Part shown: one piece after another, positions 25,284 to 34,761 of the stretch
How the letters are laid out: every line of letters starts with the position of its first letter
Position numbering within the stretch: position 1 is the stretch's first letter
Assembly: GCF_036884845.1 (NCBI RefSeq)
Contig: NZ_CP145732.1
Location: forward strand, 2,294,001-2,358,000
Direction: 5' to 3'
Length of the DNA: 64,000 nucleotides
Source of the DNA: Pseudomonas sp. MAG733B
GTDB taxonomy: Bacteria > Pseudomonadota > Gammaproteobacteria > Pseudomonadales > Pseudomonadaceae
The notes under the pieces: generated by a model
The model's database searches: none
Told to the model about the DNA's origin: nothing
What the model saw: only the letters and a program-made list of their open reading frames with translations
Made by a program: the position numbers and the translations under genes

Positions 25284-27074
25284 TCACCGCTGCCCCACCA
25301 ACCAAGCCCCTTCAGGCTCCGGCACCGCCAAACTATCAATTACATACACGCTATACCCCGGCACATTCTTCGCGTGGTGTTTAGCCTGTGAGGCCATCTC
25401 GGCTAACTGGCTGGCATCAATTTCCTCGCAGGCTTCCGGGTGCAGGTGCACCACGCCGATGGACAGCGACAGCAGCGGAAATTCCTGGCGTACGCCCTGG
25501 CGGTTGGGGGCGATGAAGCAGCCGGCTTCCAGGTGTTCGGCGCGGTAGAAGCGGCGGCACTGGCTTTGGAAGTCGTCCAGTAGCTGGTTCAAACGTTTGC
25601 CCCAGTCTTCCGGGCCGAGCACCAGCAAGAAATCGTCACCGCCGATGTGGCCGACGAAGTCGCGGGACGGGTCGACGCGGTCGTTGAGGCATTGCGCCAG
25701 GCACAGCAGGACTTCGTCGCCACGGCCGTAGCCGTAGATGTCGTTGAAAGGTTTGAAGCTGTCGATGTCGACGTAACAGATCACCGATTCGCGTTTCTGT
25801 TGCAGCAGTCGCGTCAGGCATTGCTGAATCGGCACGTTGCCCGGCAGCAGGGTCAGCGGGTTGGCGTAGCGGGCCTGCTGGATCTTTAGTTCGGTAATCA
25901 GCTTGAGTACGTCGATTACCCGGCCCAGGCCCAGGTAGCTGCCGTTGAGGGTGATGATGAAATCTTCTTCGATGCGTTGCCGGGCGCGGCTGGTGATCAG
26001 GCGGCTGACCTGTTGCAGCGACTGGCTCATTTCGACGGCGAGGAAGTCATCGCTCATCAGGCGGCTGATGGGTTTGCGGGCGAACAGGTCAGTGGCGAAC
26101 GGTTTGAGCAAGGCGTCCGAGAGCGAATGGCGGTGGACGATGCCGCAAGGCTGGTCTTGTTCATCCAGCACTGCCAGCGAGTTCAGGTTGGCTTGGCGGC
26201 GGAAGGCTTCCAGCACCGTTGCGGTTGGCGTGTTGCGACCCACAGCAGGCTGATCGTTGAGCAGGGCGCTGAGGTCGCTGACTTCATCGTTCAACGCCAC
26301 GGCAGTGCTGTCCTGTCGCGGCATCAGGGTCCGGGCATCCCGTGGCGGATGTTCCTGCGGACGGCAGAGCAGATAGCCCTGAACCAGATCGATACCCATC
26401 TCGGTCAACACCGCCAGTTCTTCCGGCAACTCGATACCCTCGGCGATCACTTGTGCACGCGAAGCCTTGGCGATTTGCAGGATCGAGCCGACGAATTCGC
26501 GCTTGAGGGCATCCTGATGGATGCCGTCGATGAAATGGCGGTCGATCTTCACGTAGTCGGGACGCAACTCGGACCACAAGCGCAGGCTCGAATATCCCGC
26601 ACCCAGGTCATCCAGGGCGATGGAAAAGCCCATCGCCCGGTAGTGATGAAGGGCGGTCTGCAGCAACTGGAAGTCGTCGATCGGCGTCTGTTCGGTGAGT
26701 TCGATCACCACCTGGCTCGGCGGGATGCCGAAATCCTGCAGCAGTTGCAGGGTACGACCGGGTTGATGCGCTGCTTCGAGCAGGGATTCCGGAGAAACGT
26801 TGAGGAACAACTTGCCGGGTAACTGTTGTTCGTTGAAACGCCGGCAAGCGCTCTGCCGACAGGCGATTTCCAGTTCGCTCAAACGACCGGCCTGGCGGGC
26901 GACTGCGAACAATGCGATGGGCGAGTGCAGCGGGCTGTTGGAGGGGCCGCGGCTGAGGGCTTCGTAGCCGAGAATTCTTCGCTCAGAGAGGCTGATGATC
27001 GGCTGGAACAGACTGTGCAAACCGCCTTGAGTCAGAATCGAGCTCAACGCACTCAGCTGTTCGGTTGTGGTCAT
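25284..27074 (-). CDS. EAL-CBS-GGDEF cyclic-di-GMP protein
   Basis: A 596-residue cytoplasmic protein with three parts. The EAL domain (about 15-255) keeps the catalytic motifs YEALSR, NVSP, ELTEQ, DDLGAGYSSL, KIDRHFI and AEGIE. CBS-like sequence covers about 265-395. The GGDEF domain (about 420-585) has the active-site variant GGDDF (GHIGGDDFLLVL). Thus both cyclic-di-GMP hydrolysis and synthesis are possible; the CBS region may sense a nucleotide. It lies just downstream of prc on the same strand, separated by a terminator. Confidence 0.9.
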   Translation of the reverse strand: MTTTEQLSALSSILTQGGLHSLFQPIISLSERRILGYEALSRGPSNSPLHSPIALFAVARQAGRLSELEIACRQSACRRFNEQQLPGKLFLNVSPESLLEAAHQPGRTLQLLQDFGIPPSQVVIELTEQTPIDDFQLLQTALHHYRAMGFSIALDDLGAGYSSLRLWSELRPDYVKIDRHFIDGIHQDALKREFVGSILQIAKASRAQVIAEGIELPEELAVLTEMGIDLVQGYLLCRPQEHPPRDARTLMPRQDSTAVALNDEVSDLSALLNDQPAVGRNTPTATVLEAFRRQANLNSLAVLDEQDQPCGIVHRHSLSDALLKPFATDLFARKPISRLMSDDFLAVEMSQSLQQVSRLITSRARQRIEEDFIITLNGSYLGLGRVIDVLKLITELKIQQARYANPLTLLPGNVPIQQCLTRLLQQKRESVICYVDIDSFKPFNDIYGYGRGDEVLLCLAQCLNDRVDPSRDFVGHIGGDDFLLVLGPEDWGKRLNQLLDDFQSQCRRFYRAEHLEAGCFIAPNRQGVRQEFPLLSLSIGVVHLHPEACEEIDASQLAEMASQAKHHAKNVPGYSVYVIDSLAVPEPEGAWLVGQR

Positions 27075-27090
27075 GGCGTTCTCTGGCGAT

Positions 27091-27123
27091 AAAAAAAGGA
27101 CTGGGAGCCTTGGCTCCCAGTCC
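27091..27123 (-). terminator. Terminator behind prc
   Basis: Minus-strand hairpin GGACTGGGAGC/GCTCCCAGTCC ending in a run of seven T residues (AAAAAAA at 27091-27097 on the plus strand). It would end prc transcripts before the c-di-GMP gene. Confidence 0.87.
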
Positions 27124-27193
27124 TCTATTGCACGACAGAATGATGACTGTTTGATGACGCCCAGCTGGGCATCAGCATTAAATTGCCATCATT

Positions 27194-29275
27194 TTAGTGC
27201 TTGGCCACCGCGGTATTGAGTTTGAGGTAGTCCAGCAGAATGCGCCCGGTTTCGCTCAGGTAGGCATCGTCTTCCGGCTTGGTCTTGTCTTGCTCTGCCG
27301 CGATAGCGTCTTCGTCTTCTTTCTTCAGCTCTTTGAGCGGTTCTTCGCCCTTGGCCTTGCGACGGATGTTCTCCATGGTCAGTTGCTTGGCTTCGATATC
27401 GGCGTGTTGCGCGCGACGCTCGGCTTCGTTGAGGCTGACGGTTTTCTCGTTCATCAACTTCTGCGCCAGGGCCAGTTTGTCGCGAATGAACACGAACTCC
27501 GCATCTTTGGCTGTACGCACGTCATGCTCGGACTTGAGCTGGGTGATGTACGGTTTGAACGGGTCGACCGCAGGCTTGATCGCCGCGCGGATGGTGTCCC
27601 ACGGCATGGCTTCCGGCAGGGCGCTTTCACCGATTTCCTTGGTGTCGATGATCGACGGGTAATCGATGTCCGGCAGCACGCCCTGATGCTGGGTGCTCTG
27701 ACCGGAAACCCGGTAGAACTTGGCCAGGGTCAGTTTCAGTTCGCCATGGTTCAGCGGCTGAATGGTCTGCACGGTGCCTTTACCGAAGGTCTGGCCGCCG
27801 ATGATCAGAGCGCGATGGTAGTCCTGCATGGCGCCGGCAAAAATCTCCGAAGCCGAGGCGGACAAGCGGTTGACCAGCAACGCCATCGGACCTTTGTAGA
27901 AGGCGCCCGGGTTTTCATCTTCGAGGACGTCGACGCGGCCATCGGCGTTACGCACGAGTACGGTCGGGCCTTTGTCGATGAACAGGCTGGTCAGCTCGGT
28001 GGCTTCCTGCAAGGAGCCGCCGCCATTATTGCGCAGGTCGATGACCACGCCGTCGACTTTTTCTTTCTGCAACTCGGTCAGCAGCTTCTTGACGTCGCGA
28101 GTGGTGCTCTTGTAGTCCGGGTCACCGGCACGGAATGCCTTGAAGTCCAGATAGAACGCCGGGATCTCGATGACGCCTAGCTTGTAGTCCTTGCCGTCCT
28201 GTTTCAGGTTCAGCACCGACTTCTTCACTGCCTGATCTTCAAGCTTCACCGCTTCGCGGGTGATCGGCACGATCTTGGTGGTCTGGTCGTTCGGCGCGTT
28301 GCTGGCCGGAATCACTTCCAGGCGCACCACGGTGCCTTTCGGGCCGCGGATCAGCTTGACCACTTCATCAAGACGCCAGCCCACCACGTCGACCATCTCT
28401 TTGTTGCCTTGGGCAACGCCGATGATCTTGTCGGCCGGAGCAACTTGTTTGGTCTTGTCCGCTGGACCTGCCGGTACCAGGCGCACGACTTTCACTTGAT
28501 CGTTATCGCTCTGCAACACGGCGCCGATGCCCTCAAGGGACAGGCTCATGTTGATGTCGAAGTTTTCCGCGTTATCCGGCGACAGATAGTTGGTGTGCGG
28601 GTCGTAGGACATGGCGAAGGTATTGATGTACGCCTGGAAGATGTCTTCCGCGCGGGTCTGGTCCAGACGCGCCAACTGGTTCTTGTAGCGCTTGGTCAGG
28701 GTTTCCTGGATTTGCTTGGAATCCTTGCCGGCGATCTTCTGACGCAAAACCTCATCCTTGACGCGTTTGCGCCACAGGTCGTCGAGTTCTGCGGTGGACT
28801 TGAGCCAAGGGGCGTCCTTGCGATCGATCAGCAAGGTTTCCTTGGTGGTGAAGTCCATTTTGTCGACGCCCTTGTTCAGCTCGGCAAGGGCGAAGTCCAG
28901 ACGCGCTTTGACGCGGTCCAGGTAGCGCTTGTAGATGGTGAACCCGGCGTTGAGGTCGCCGCTCTTGAGGAAGTCGTCGAACTGGGTCTTCCACTTGTCG
29001 AATTCGGCAATGTCGCTGGCCATGAAATAGCTGCGCGAAGGGTCGAGCAATTTCAGGTAGCTGTCGTAGATGATCACCGAACGCGCGTCGTCGAGCGGCG
29101 GCTTGCTGTAGTGGTGGCGCTTGAGCAGTTCCACGACGTTCAGACTGGCAATGACTTCGTCACGATCAGGTTGAAGCTTGTCCCAGCTATTGGCTGCGAA
29201 AGTATTGCCGGACATCGGCAACAGGCCGATGCCGATGAAAAGAGCGAGGGCGGTGCTGGGGAACAAACGCTTCAT
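27194..29275 (-). CDS. prc: Tail-specific periplasmic protease Prc (CtpA/AlgO family)
   Basis: A 693-residue S41 protease. A cleavable signal peptide (MKRLFPSTALALFIGIGLL...NTFA/ANS) starts it. The N-terminal half is helical, a PDZ domain covers about 230-320, and the S41 catalytic core follows. The dyad is S474 (in RLSASASEIF) with K499 (in GGQTFGKGTVQ), matching the spacing of E. coli Tsp. Prc trims or degrades periplasmic proteins; in Pseudomonas a homologue (AlgO) acts on MucA fragments in alginate control. ATG 29275 is chosen over an upstream ATG at 29308 because it gives a normal signal peptide, though its ribosome site is weak. Confidence 0.92.
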   Translation of the reverse strand: MKRLFPSTALALFIGIGLLPMSGNTFAANSWDKLQPDRDEVIASLNVVELLKRHHYSKPPLDDARSVIIYDSYLKLLDPSRSYFMASDIAEFDKWKTQFDDFLKSGDLNAGFTIYKRYLDRVKARLDFALAELNKGVDKMDFTTKETLLIDRKDAPWLKSTAELDDLWRKRVKDEVLRQKIAGKDSKQIQETLTKRYKNQLARLDQTRAEDIFQAYINTFAMSYDPHTNYLSPDNAENFDINMSLSLEGIGAVLQSDNDQVKVVRLVPAGPADKTKQVAPADKIIGVAQGNKEMVDVVGWRLDEVVKLIRGPKGTVVRLEVIPASNAPNDQTTKIVPITREAVKLEDQAVKKSVLNLKQDGKDYKLGVIEIPAFYLDFKAFRAGDPDYKSTTRDVKKLLTELQKEKVDGVVIDLRNNGGGSLQEATELTSLFIDKGPTVLVRNADGRVDVLEDENPGAFYKGPMALLVNRLSASASEIFAGAMQDYHRALIIGGQTFGKGTVQTIQPLNHGELKLTLAKFYRVSGQSTQHQGVLPDIDYPSIIDTKEIGESALPEAMPWDTIRAAIKPAVDPFKPYITQLKSEHDVRTAKDAEFVFIRDKLALAQKLMNEKTVSLNEAERRAQHADIEAKQLTMENIRRKAKGEEPLKELKKEDEDAIAAEQDKTKPEDDAYLSETGRILLDYLKLNTAVAKH

Positions 29276-29413
29276 GTTGATTCGACGCGGGGACAATTGA
29301 TAACGCATATTAGGCCGTCTTTGAAGTCGCCGGTTCCACATGGGCCGGTCGCATAATGCAAAAAGCCCGGCGCTACAGCTTCGGGCTCAGTCCAGACTCA
29401 CTATGGAGGCACT

Positions 29414-30376
29414 GTGAAAGCATTGCAAGGCGTTGACGGTCAAGTGGAGTGGGTTGAAGCGCCGAGTCCTACGTGTGATGTAGGACAAGTTCGCATTCGT
29501 GTGGCGGCAGCGGGTCTCAATCGCGCCGATTTGTTGCAGAAGGCCGGCCTGTATCCGCCACCGCCGGGGGCCAGTCAGGTGCTCGGTCTAGAGTGTTCGG
29601 GAGTGATCAGCGAGGTCGGTCCGGGCTCGTCGTGGAAGGTCGGTGATCGCGTCTGCGCCTTGCTGGCCGGGGGCGGCATGGCTGAAGAGGTGGTTGTCGA
29701 CGGACGGCACGTGCTACCGGTTCCCGACGAAATGTCGCTGGCCGAAGCAGCCGCGTTGCCGGAAGTCTATGCAACGGTCTGGTTGAATTTGTTTCAACTC
29801 GCTGCGCTCAAACCGGGTCAGAAAGTTCTTCTGCACGCCGGAGCAAGTGGAATCGGTTCAGCCGCCATTCAGCTGTGCAAGGCGTTCGGCAATCCGTGCT
29901 GGGTCAGCGTCGGCTCGGCCGAACGGCTGGCGTACTGCGAAGCGCTCGGTGCCCAGGGTGGCGTGGTGCGCACCGGTGATCTGGAGAGCCTGAGCGACCT
30001 GGGGCCGTTCGATGTCATTCTCGACCCGGTGGGCGGCAATTACGCGGCGCTGAACCTCAAGCTGATGGCGCTGGACGGTCGTTGGGTGCTAATCGGGTTG
30101 ATGGGTGGCCGCGAGGCCAAGCTGGATCTGGCGCAGGTGTTGGCCAAGCGAGTGCAGCTTTTGGGGTCGACATTGCGTAGCCGTGACGATCAGCTCAAGG
30201 CGGATCTGTTCAGTGATCTAAGTCAGCACGTGTGGCCGTTGTTTGCTGAAGGGCGATTGAGCCCGCAATTGGCCAAGGCTTTCCCGATCAAGGATGCCGA
30301 AACGGCGTTTGCGGAATTGGCGAGTAATACGGTGGCGGGGAAACTGGTATTGGTGATTGACGAAAATCTGAAGTGA
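29414..30376 (+). CDS. NADPH:quinone oxidoreductase-like MDR family enzyme
   Basis: A 320-residue enzyme of the zinc-free medium-chain dehydrogenase family (QOR/PIG3-like). The substrate-side N-terminal domain contains AGLNRADLLQKAGLYPPPPG (about 33-52), and the Rossmann domain carries the nucleotide motif HAGASGIGSAAIQL (about 141-154). It lacks the zinc-binding cysteine clusters. It likely reduces quinones or similar carbonyls with NADPH. The start is GTG 29414 with GGAGG 4 bases upstream. It diverges from prc and converges with the HAD gene across a REP pair. Confidence 0.88.
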   Translation: MKALQGVDGQVEWVEAPSPTCDVGQVRIRVAAAGLNRADLLQKAGLYPPPPGASQVLGLECSGVISEVGPGSSWKVGDRVCALLAGGGMAEEVVVDGRHVLPVPDEMSLAEAAALPEVYATVWLNLFQLAALKPGQKVLLHAGASGIGSAAIQLCKAFGNPCWVSVGSAERLAYCEALGAQGGVVRTGDLESLSDLGPFDVILDPVGGNYAALNLKLMALDGRWVLIGLMGGREAKLDLAQVLAKRVQLLGSTLRSRDDQLKADLFSDLSQHVWPLFAEGRLSPQLAKAFPIKDAETAFAELASNTVAGKLVLVIDENLK

Positions 30377-30380
30377 ATCC

Positions 30381-30470
30381 TGTAGGAGCATGGCTTGCCC
30401 GCGATGAACGATGACTCGGTCTGTCAGACAAACCGAGTCGTCTGAATCGCGGGCAAGCCTTGCTCCTACA
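30381..30470. repeat. REP pair (GCTTGCCCGCGAT type)
   Basis: Arms 30381-30405 and 30446-30470 are inverse copies with the core TGTAGGAGCATGGCTTGCCC. Between convergent genes; a second, inner inverted repeat (ACTCGGT/ACCGAGT) lies between the arms. Confidence 0.84.
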
Positions 30471-30478
30471 AGAGCGGG

Positions 30479-31132
30479 TTATTTCCAGATGTGGATCGGC
30501 CAACCAGCCTTCTCGGCCTGCTCGCGCAACACCGGGTCCGGGTTTACCACATGCGGGAAATCCACCTTCAGCAACAAAGGCAGGTCATTGCGTGAGTCGG
30601 AGTAAAAACTCGCGCCTTCCAGGTTTTCCTCTTCCGCATCCAGCCACTCCAGCAACCGGGTGATCTTGCCTTCGCGGTAGGTCAGGGTGCCGACAGTCTT
30701 GCCGCTATAAGTACCGTGAGCCACTTCCAGTTCGATGCCGAGAATCTCGTCGATGCCCAGGCGCTCGGCAATCGGTGCCACCAGGTGCGTGCCTGAAGCG
30801 GAGATCACCAGAATACGGTCACCGGCCTTGCGGTGCGCGGCGATGGTTTTGGTGGCGTCGCTGAAGATGATCGGTTCGATGAAGTCTTCTACCCACGGAC
30901 CAACCAGGTGCGCTACTTCTGCAGGTGTACGGCCAATCAACGGCTCCAGGCTGAAGGCCATGTAGTCTTCCATCGCCAGATGGCCTCGGCCATAGGCGTC
31001 CATCAGTTCCTTGTCGCGACGCAGGAAAGATTCGCCGTCGACCCAGCCGAGGCGGACCATTTGTTCGCTCCACAGCGAGGCGCAGTCGCCGTGGATAAGG
31101 GTTTCGTCCAGATCAAAAATTGCCAGGGCCAT
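30479..31132 (-). CDS. HAD-superfamily phosphatase (HAD-IB type)
   Basis: A 217-residue Mg-dependent hydrolase of the phosphoserine-phosphatase-like HAD-IB group. It begins MALAIFDLDETLIHGD, with the catalytic pair D7/D9, and has the motif II region ILVISASGTH, the Lys region near TYREGKITRL, and motif III DSRNDLPLLL. The substrate cannot be told; phosphoserine and phosphocholine are both known for the group. It is the last gene after the ABC ATPase gene, 34 bases downstream, so it probably processes what that importer brings in. Confidence 0.85.
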   Translation of the reverse strand: MALAIFDLDETLIHGDCASLWSEQMVRLGWVDGESFLRRDKELMDAYGRGHLAMEDYMAFSLEPLIGRTPAEVAHLVGPWVEDFIEPIIFSDATKTIAAHRKAGDRILVISASGTHLVAPIAERLGIDEILGIELEVAHGTYSGKTVGTLTYREGKITRLLEWLDAEEENLEGASFYSDSRNDLPLLLKVDFPHVVNPDPVLREQAEKAGWPIHIWK

Positions 31133-31166
31133 CAGTGCAGTTCTCTCTTCAACGTCAGCAAGGTCA

Positions 31167-32156
31167 TCAGGCTACCTCACACAGGGCCGTCGGATCGATG
31201 GAAAGTGCCAGGCGCTGACCATCGGGATGCAGGTCGGAAGCCGAACGGTTGAGCACATCCACCACCAGTTCCACGCCACGTGCTTCGATGCGGTAGCGAA
31301 TCACGTTGCCCAGCAAGCTGTGGCTGCGCACCTGTGCGTCGAGTTCGCCGTTCAGGCTCAGTTCGATGGCTTCCGGGCGAATGGCGATTCGGTGGTTGAT
31401 CGGCCGTTGCAGCAGTTTCGTCGCATTCTCGGCGTCCAGCAGGTTGTAGTTGCCGATGAAGCCTGCGGCGAATACGTCCACGGGCGCGGTGTAGAGGGTT
31501 TCGGCGTCGCCGCTTTGTACGATTTTTCCCTGATTCATCAGGAAAATGCGGTCAGACATGGTCAGGGCTTCTTCCTGGTCGTGTGTGACGAATATCGTGG
31601 TCAGGCCCAGTTCGCGCTGGATCTGACGGATCTGCTCACGCAGGTGCTTGCGGATTCGCGCATCGAGTGCCGACAGCGGTTCATCCAGCAGCAACAGGCG
31701 AGGTCGGGTCACCAACGAGCGGGCGAGGGCGACTCGCTGACATTGACCACCCGACAGCTGATGCGGATAACGCGCAGCAAAGTCGTGGAGTTCTACCAGT
31801 CTCAAGACTTCGGCGACGCGCTTCTGGCTGTCATCTGCGTTGACCTTTTGCATGCGCAAACCGAAAGCGACGTTCTGTTCCACGGTCATGTTGGGGAACA
31901 GTGCATAGCTCTGGAACACCATGCCGATCCCGCGTTTTTGCGGGCTCAACGGCACGATGTCGACACCATCAAGCAGGATCTTGCCGCCGTCCACCGAGGT
32001 CAGCCCGGCGATGCAACGCAATAGCGTGGATTTGCCGCAGCCGGACGGGCCGAGCAGGGTGACGAACTCGCCTTTCTGGATTTCGCAGTTGATGTCGCTG
32101 AACACCGTGGTGCCCGCGTAGTTTTTCTGAAGGTGTTGGACGCTGACATAGCTCAT
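31167..32156 (-). CDS. ABC importer ATP-binding subunit
   Basis: A 329-residue ATPase of the PotA/CysA-like importer class. Walker A GPSGCGKST (about 37-45), Q loop VFQSYALFPNM, signature LSGGQCQRVALARS, Walker B LLLLDEPLSALDAR and the H-switch THDQEEA are all present, followed by a C-terminal TOBE-like domain (about 240-329). Powers import through the two permeases encoded just upstream; its ATG overlaps the second permease stop by 4 bases. The substrate is discussed under the binding protein. Confidence 0.92.
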   Translation of the reverse strand: MSYVSVQHLQKNYAGTTVFSDINCEIQKGEFVTLLGPSGCGKSTLLRCIAGLTSVDGGKILLDGVDIVPLSPQKRGIGMVFQSYALFPNMTVEQNVAFGLRMQKVNADDSQKRVAEVLRLVELHDFAARYPHQLSGGQCQRVALARSLVTRPRLLLLDEPLSALDARIRKHLREQIRQIQRELGLTTIFVTHDQEEALTMSDRIFLMNQGKIVQSGDAETLYTAPVDVFAAGFIGNYNLLDAENATKLLQRPINHRIAIRPEAIELSLNGELDAQVRSHSLLGNVIRYRIEARGVELVVDVLNRSASDLHPDGQRLALSIDPTALCEVA

Positions 32157-32953
32157 TCGCTTTTGTCCCTGTTCAAGATGTTGGCAATCCAGGTCAGAAC
32201 CAGCACAAATAAGAAGTAGGAAATCACCAGCGCACTGGTGAAATGGCCACTGCTGTTGCGCATGTTGTTGAGGTAGACCTGCAGGGTTTCGTAACGGGTG
32301 CCGACGAGGATGTTGGCGAAGACGAACTCACCGAACAGGAACGAGAACGACAGCAGCAACGCCACCATCAAGCCCTTGCGCAGGTTCGGCAACACCACCA
32401 GGAACGCAGCCTGGAAGGTGCTGGCGCCGAGCAGTTGGGCGGCGTCCATCAGGTCACGCAGATTGATCGCTTGCAGGTTGTTGGTGATCGCCCGGTACAT
32501 GAACGGCAGCGCCACGGTGAAGTAGCAGCCGATCAGGATCCACGGCGTACCGACCATCGCGAATGGCCCGGAACCGTAGAGCTGCAACAGCCCCACAGAC
32601 GACACCACCGGCGGCACGGCGAAGGGCAGCAGGATCAGGATGTTCATCAACGCATCGAGTTTCGGGAAGTGGTAATGCACCACGAACAGCAGCGGCAGAA
32701 TCAGTACCACCGACAAAATCAATGCACCTACACACACCAACAGCGATTGGCCGAAAGCGTTCAGGAAGCGCGGATCGCTCCACAGCTGTGCATACCATTT
32801 GATACTGAAACCGCTGGGCAGAATGGTGGCCGACCAACTGCTGGAAATCGAGTAGATAAAGGTGCCGAGCAGCGGCAGCAACATAATCGCAAACAGCAGG
32901 TAAACCACCACGCGATGGTAGATGCCGGCGGGCCCCAATTCAGCGCGAGACAT
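32153..32953 (-). CDS. ABC importer permease 2
   Basis: A 266-residue inner-membrane subunit with six predicted helices and the EAA-type loop MDAAQLLGASTFQAAFLVVLPNL. It pairs with permease 1 and the ATPase. It starts inside the end of permease 1 (14-base overlap) and ends with an ATGA overlap with the ATPase, showing tight translational coupling. Confidence 0.9.
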   Translation of the reverse strand: MSRAELGPAGIYHRVVVYLLFAIMLLPLLGTFIYSISSSWSATILPSGFSIKWYAQLWSDPRFLNAFGQSLLVCVGALILSVVLILPLLFVVHYHFPKLDALMNILILLPFAVPPVVSSVGLLQLYGSGPFAMVGTPWILIGCYFTVALPFMYRAITNNLQAINLRDLMDAAQLLGASTFQAAFLVVLPNLRKGLMVALLLSFSFLFGEFVFANILVGTRYETLQVYLNNMRNSSGHFTSALVISYFLFVLVLTWIANILNRDKSE

Positions 32954-33785
32954 GGTAGCTCCTCTTCAGCAGCAGTTGATGGACGATGGTCACCAGGGTC
33001 ATCAACGCCACCAGTACCACGGCCAGGGCACTGGCCAGGTTCGGGTCCAGGGAAATGTCGCCCGAGACCATCGCTGCGATGCGGATCGTCAGCACGTTGA
33101 AGTTGCCGGTGGTCAGGGCGTACACCGTGGCGTAGGCGCCGAGGGCGTTGGCCAGCAGGATCACGAAGGTGCCGAGCAGTGCCGGGGTCAGCACCGGCAG
33201 ACCGATGTGCCGCCAGTACTGCCAGCCGTTGGCGCCAAGTAATGCGGCGGACTCACGCCAGTCTTCGCGCAGCGCGTCGAAGGCCGGGTAAAGCAACAGC
33301 ACGCCGAGGGGAATCTGGAAGTAGGTGTAGAGAATGATCAGCCCGGTTTTCGAGTACAGGTTGAAGTCCTGAATGATCCCGGCCTGCTTGAGCATGATGG
33401 TGAAGCTGCCGTTGAAGCCCAGCAAAATGATGAAGGCAAAGGCCAAAGGCACGCCGGAGAAGTTGCTGGTCATGTTGGCGAAAGCGTTGACGAAGTTGCG
33501 CAGTTTCGAGTCGACCCGGCGCAGGGAATAGGCGCCGAGCACTGCGATCACGATGCCGAACACGCTGGACCAGAAACTGATCTCGAGGCTGTACTGGATC
33601 GCCTGGAGGTAGAACTTCGAGCTGAAGATTTTGGTGAAGTTGGCAATACCCCAGCCGAACTCTTCGGATTCAAGGCTGTTGATCATCACCCACACCAAAG
33701 GGGCGATTTCGAACACGATGAAGAACAGAGCGAAGGGCACCAGGCATAACGCTGCCAGCCATTTGCCGCGGGTGTTGGAATTCAC
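32940..33785 (-). CDS. ABC importer permease 1
   Basis: A 281-residue inner-membrane subunit with six helices and an EAA loop around ESAALLGANGWQYWRHIGLPVL. The start GTG at 33785 overlaps the phosphatase stop as GTGA and has GGGAG 8 bases upstream; a GTG six codons earlier is possible but poorer. Coupled to the phosphatase before it and permease 2 after it. Confidence 0.88.
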   Translation of the reverse strand: MNSNTRGKWLAALCLVPFALFFIVFEIAPLVWVMINSLESEEFGWGIANFTKIFSSKFYLQAIQYSLEISFWSSVFGIVIAVLGAYSLRRVDSKLRNFVNAFANMTSNFSGVPLAFAFIILLGFNGSFTIMLKQAGIIQDFNLYSKTGLIILYTYFQIPLGVLLLYPAFDALREDWRESAALLGANGWQYWRHIGLPVLTPALLGTFVILLANALGAYATVYALTTGNFNVLTIRIAAMVSGDISLDPNLASALAVVLVALMTLVTIVHQLLLKRSYHVSR

Positions 33786-34588
33786 TTGAGCAGCTCCCGA
33801 CACACAGGTTTGTCATGAGGTACGCCCAGCAGTTCGCAGACGGTGCCGCAAATCTCGGTCTGCTTGGGCGTGGCGTCGGCGCTGAAGCTGAACGCATCGC
33901 CGAGCACGAACAGCGGGACTTCGCGTTCTTCCGGCAGCAAGCCGTTGTGGGAGCGGTCGTTGTTCATGCCGTGGTCGGCGGTCACCAGTATCTGATAGCC
34001 GGCGTCGAGCCAGCCCTGCAGGTAGTCGGCGAGGTAGATGTCAGCGAAGCGTGCGCTGTTGCGGTATTGCGGGGTGTCGAGGCCGTGCTTGTGCCCGGCG
34101 TCGTCGATGTTCATCGGGTGGATCAACAGGAAATTCGGCGCATGGCGCAGGCGCAGGTTTTCGGCGTCGGCGAACAGGTGCGAGTCCGGGTAGTGATCGC
34201 TCCAGTAGAAATGCCCGTGCTGGATCGGTAGATCGGGGTTGTCTGTATGACGATCCCGGGATGCCACGAACGGCGAGCGGTTATACAGCTCGCTGACCCA
34301 GTGGTAAGCCGCCGCCGCGGTTTTCAACCCGGCGTCGGTGGCGTAGTGATAGATGCTGCGCTGATTGGACAGGCGCGAGACGTTGTTGTGGACAATGCCG
34401 CTGTCGATCGGCGTGACGCCGGTGAGGATGCATTCGTAAAGCGGACGGGACAGGGCCGGCAACTCGCACTCCAGTTTATAGAGCGCTGCGCGTCCTGCGC
34501 CGACATATGCCTGCAGGTGTCCCATGGCGTGGCGGGCGACTTCGTAGTTAAGGCCGTCGAGCACGACAAGGATGACGTTGTGCTTCAT
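33782..34588 (-). CDS. Alkaline phosphatase-superfamily phosphodiesterase or phosphatase
   Basis: A 268-residue cytoplasmic enzyme without signal peptide. The start MKHNVILVVLDGLNYE resembles the metal-binding N-terminus of the alkaline phosphatase superfamily (Asp in VLDG). The likely nucleophile Thr lies in TGVTPIDSG. Further metal ligands are in HPMNIDDAGHKHG and in TADHGMNND. It is shorter than phosphonoacetate hydrolases. GGAG lies 10 bases before ATG 34588. Embedded between the binding protein and the permeases, it probably cleaves the imported phospho-compound; the substrate is unknown. Confidence 0.82.
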   Translation of the reverse strand: MKHNVILVVLDGLNYEVARHAMGHLQAYVGAGRAALYKLECELPALSRPLYECILTGVTPIDSGIVHNNVSRLSNQRSIYHYATDAGLKTAAAAYHWVSELYNRSPFVASRDRHTDNPDLPIQHGHFYWSDHYPDSHLFADAENLRLRHAPNFLLIHPMNIDDAGHKHGLDTPQYRNSARFADIYLADYLQGWLDAGYQILVTADHGMNNDRSHNGLLPEEREVPLFVLGDAFSFSADATPKQTEICGTVCELLGVPHDKPVCRELLK

Positions 34589-34644
34589 GGGGATGGGACT
34601 CCGCAAAACAGGAATTCGGAAATCTCGGACTTCACTCGGTCCAG

Positions 34645-34733
34645 TGTGGGAGCGGGCTTGCTCGCGAAGGCGATCGTTCAGCCACATTAATTGTGAATGT
34701 GCCGCCGTCTTCGCGAGCAAGCCCGCTCCCACA
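34645..34733. repeat. REP pair inside the ABC operon
   Basis: Perfect inverse arms 34645-34668 and 34710-34733 (TGTGGGAGCGGGCTTGCTCG type), sitting between the binding protein gene and the phosphatase gene of the same operon. It may cap or stabilise the upstream mRNA and give excess binding protein. Confidence 0.86.
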
Positions 34734-34761
34734 TTGGGATTTCAGCGTTTGCGCTAAAGCA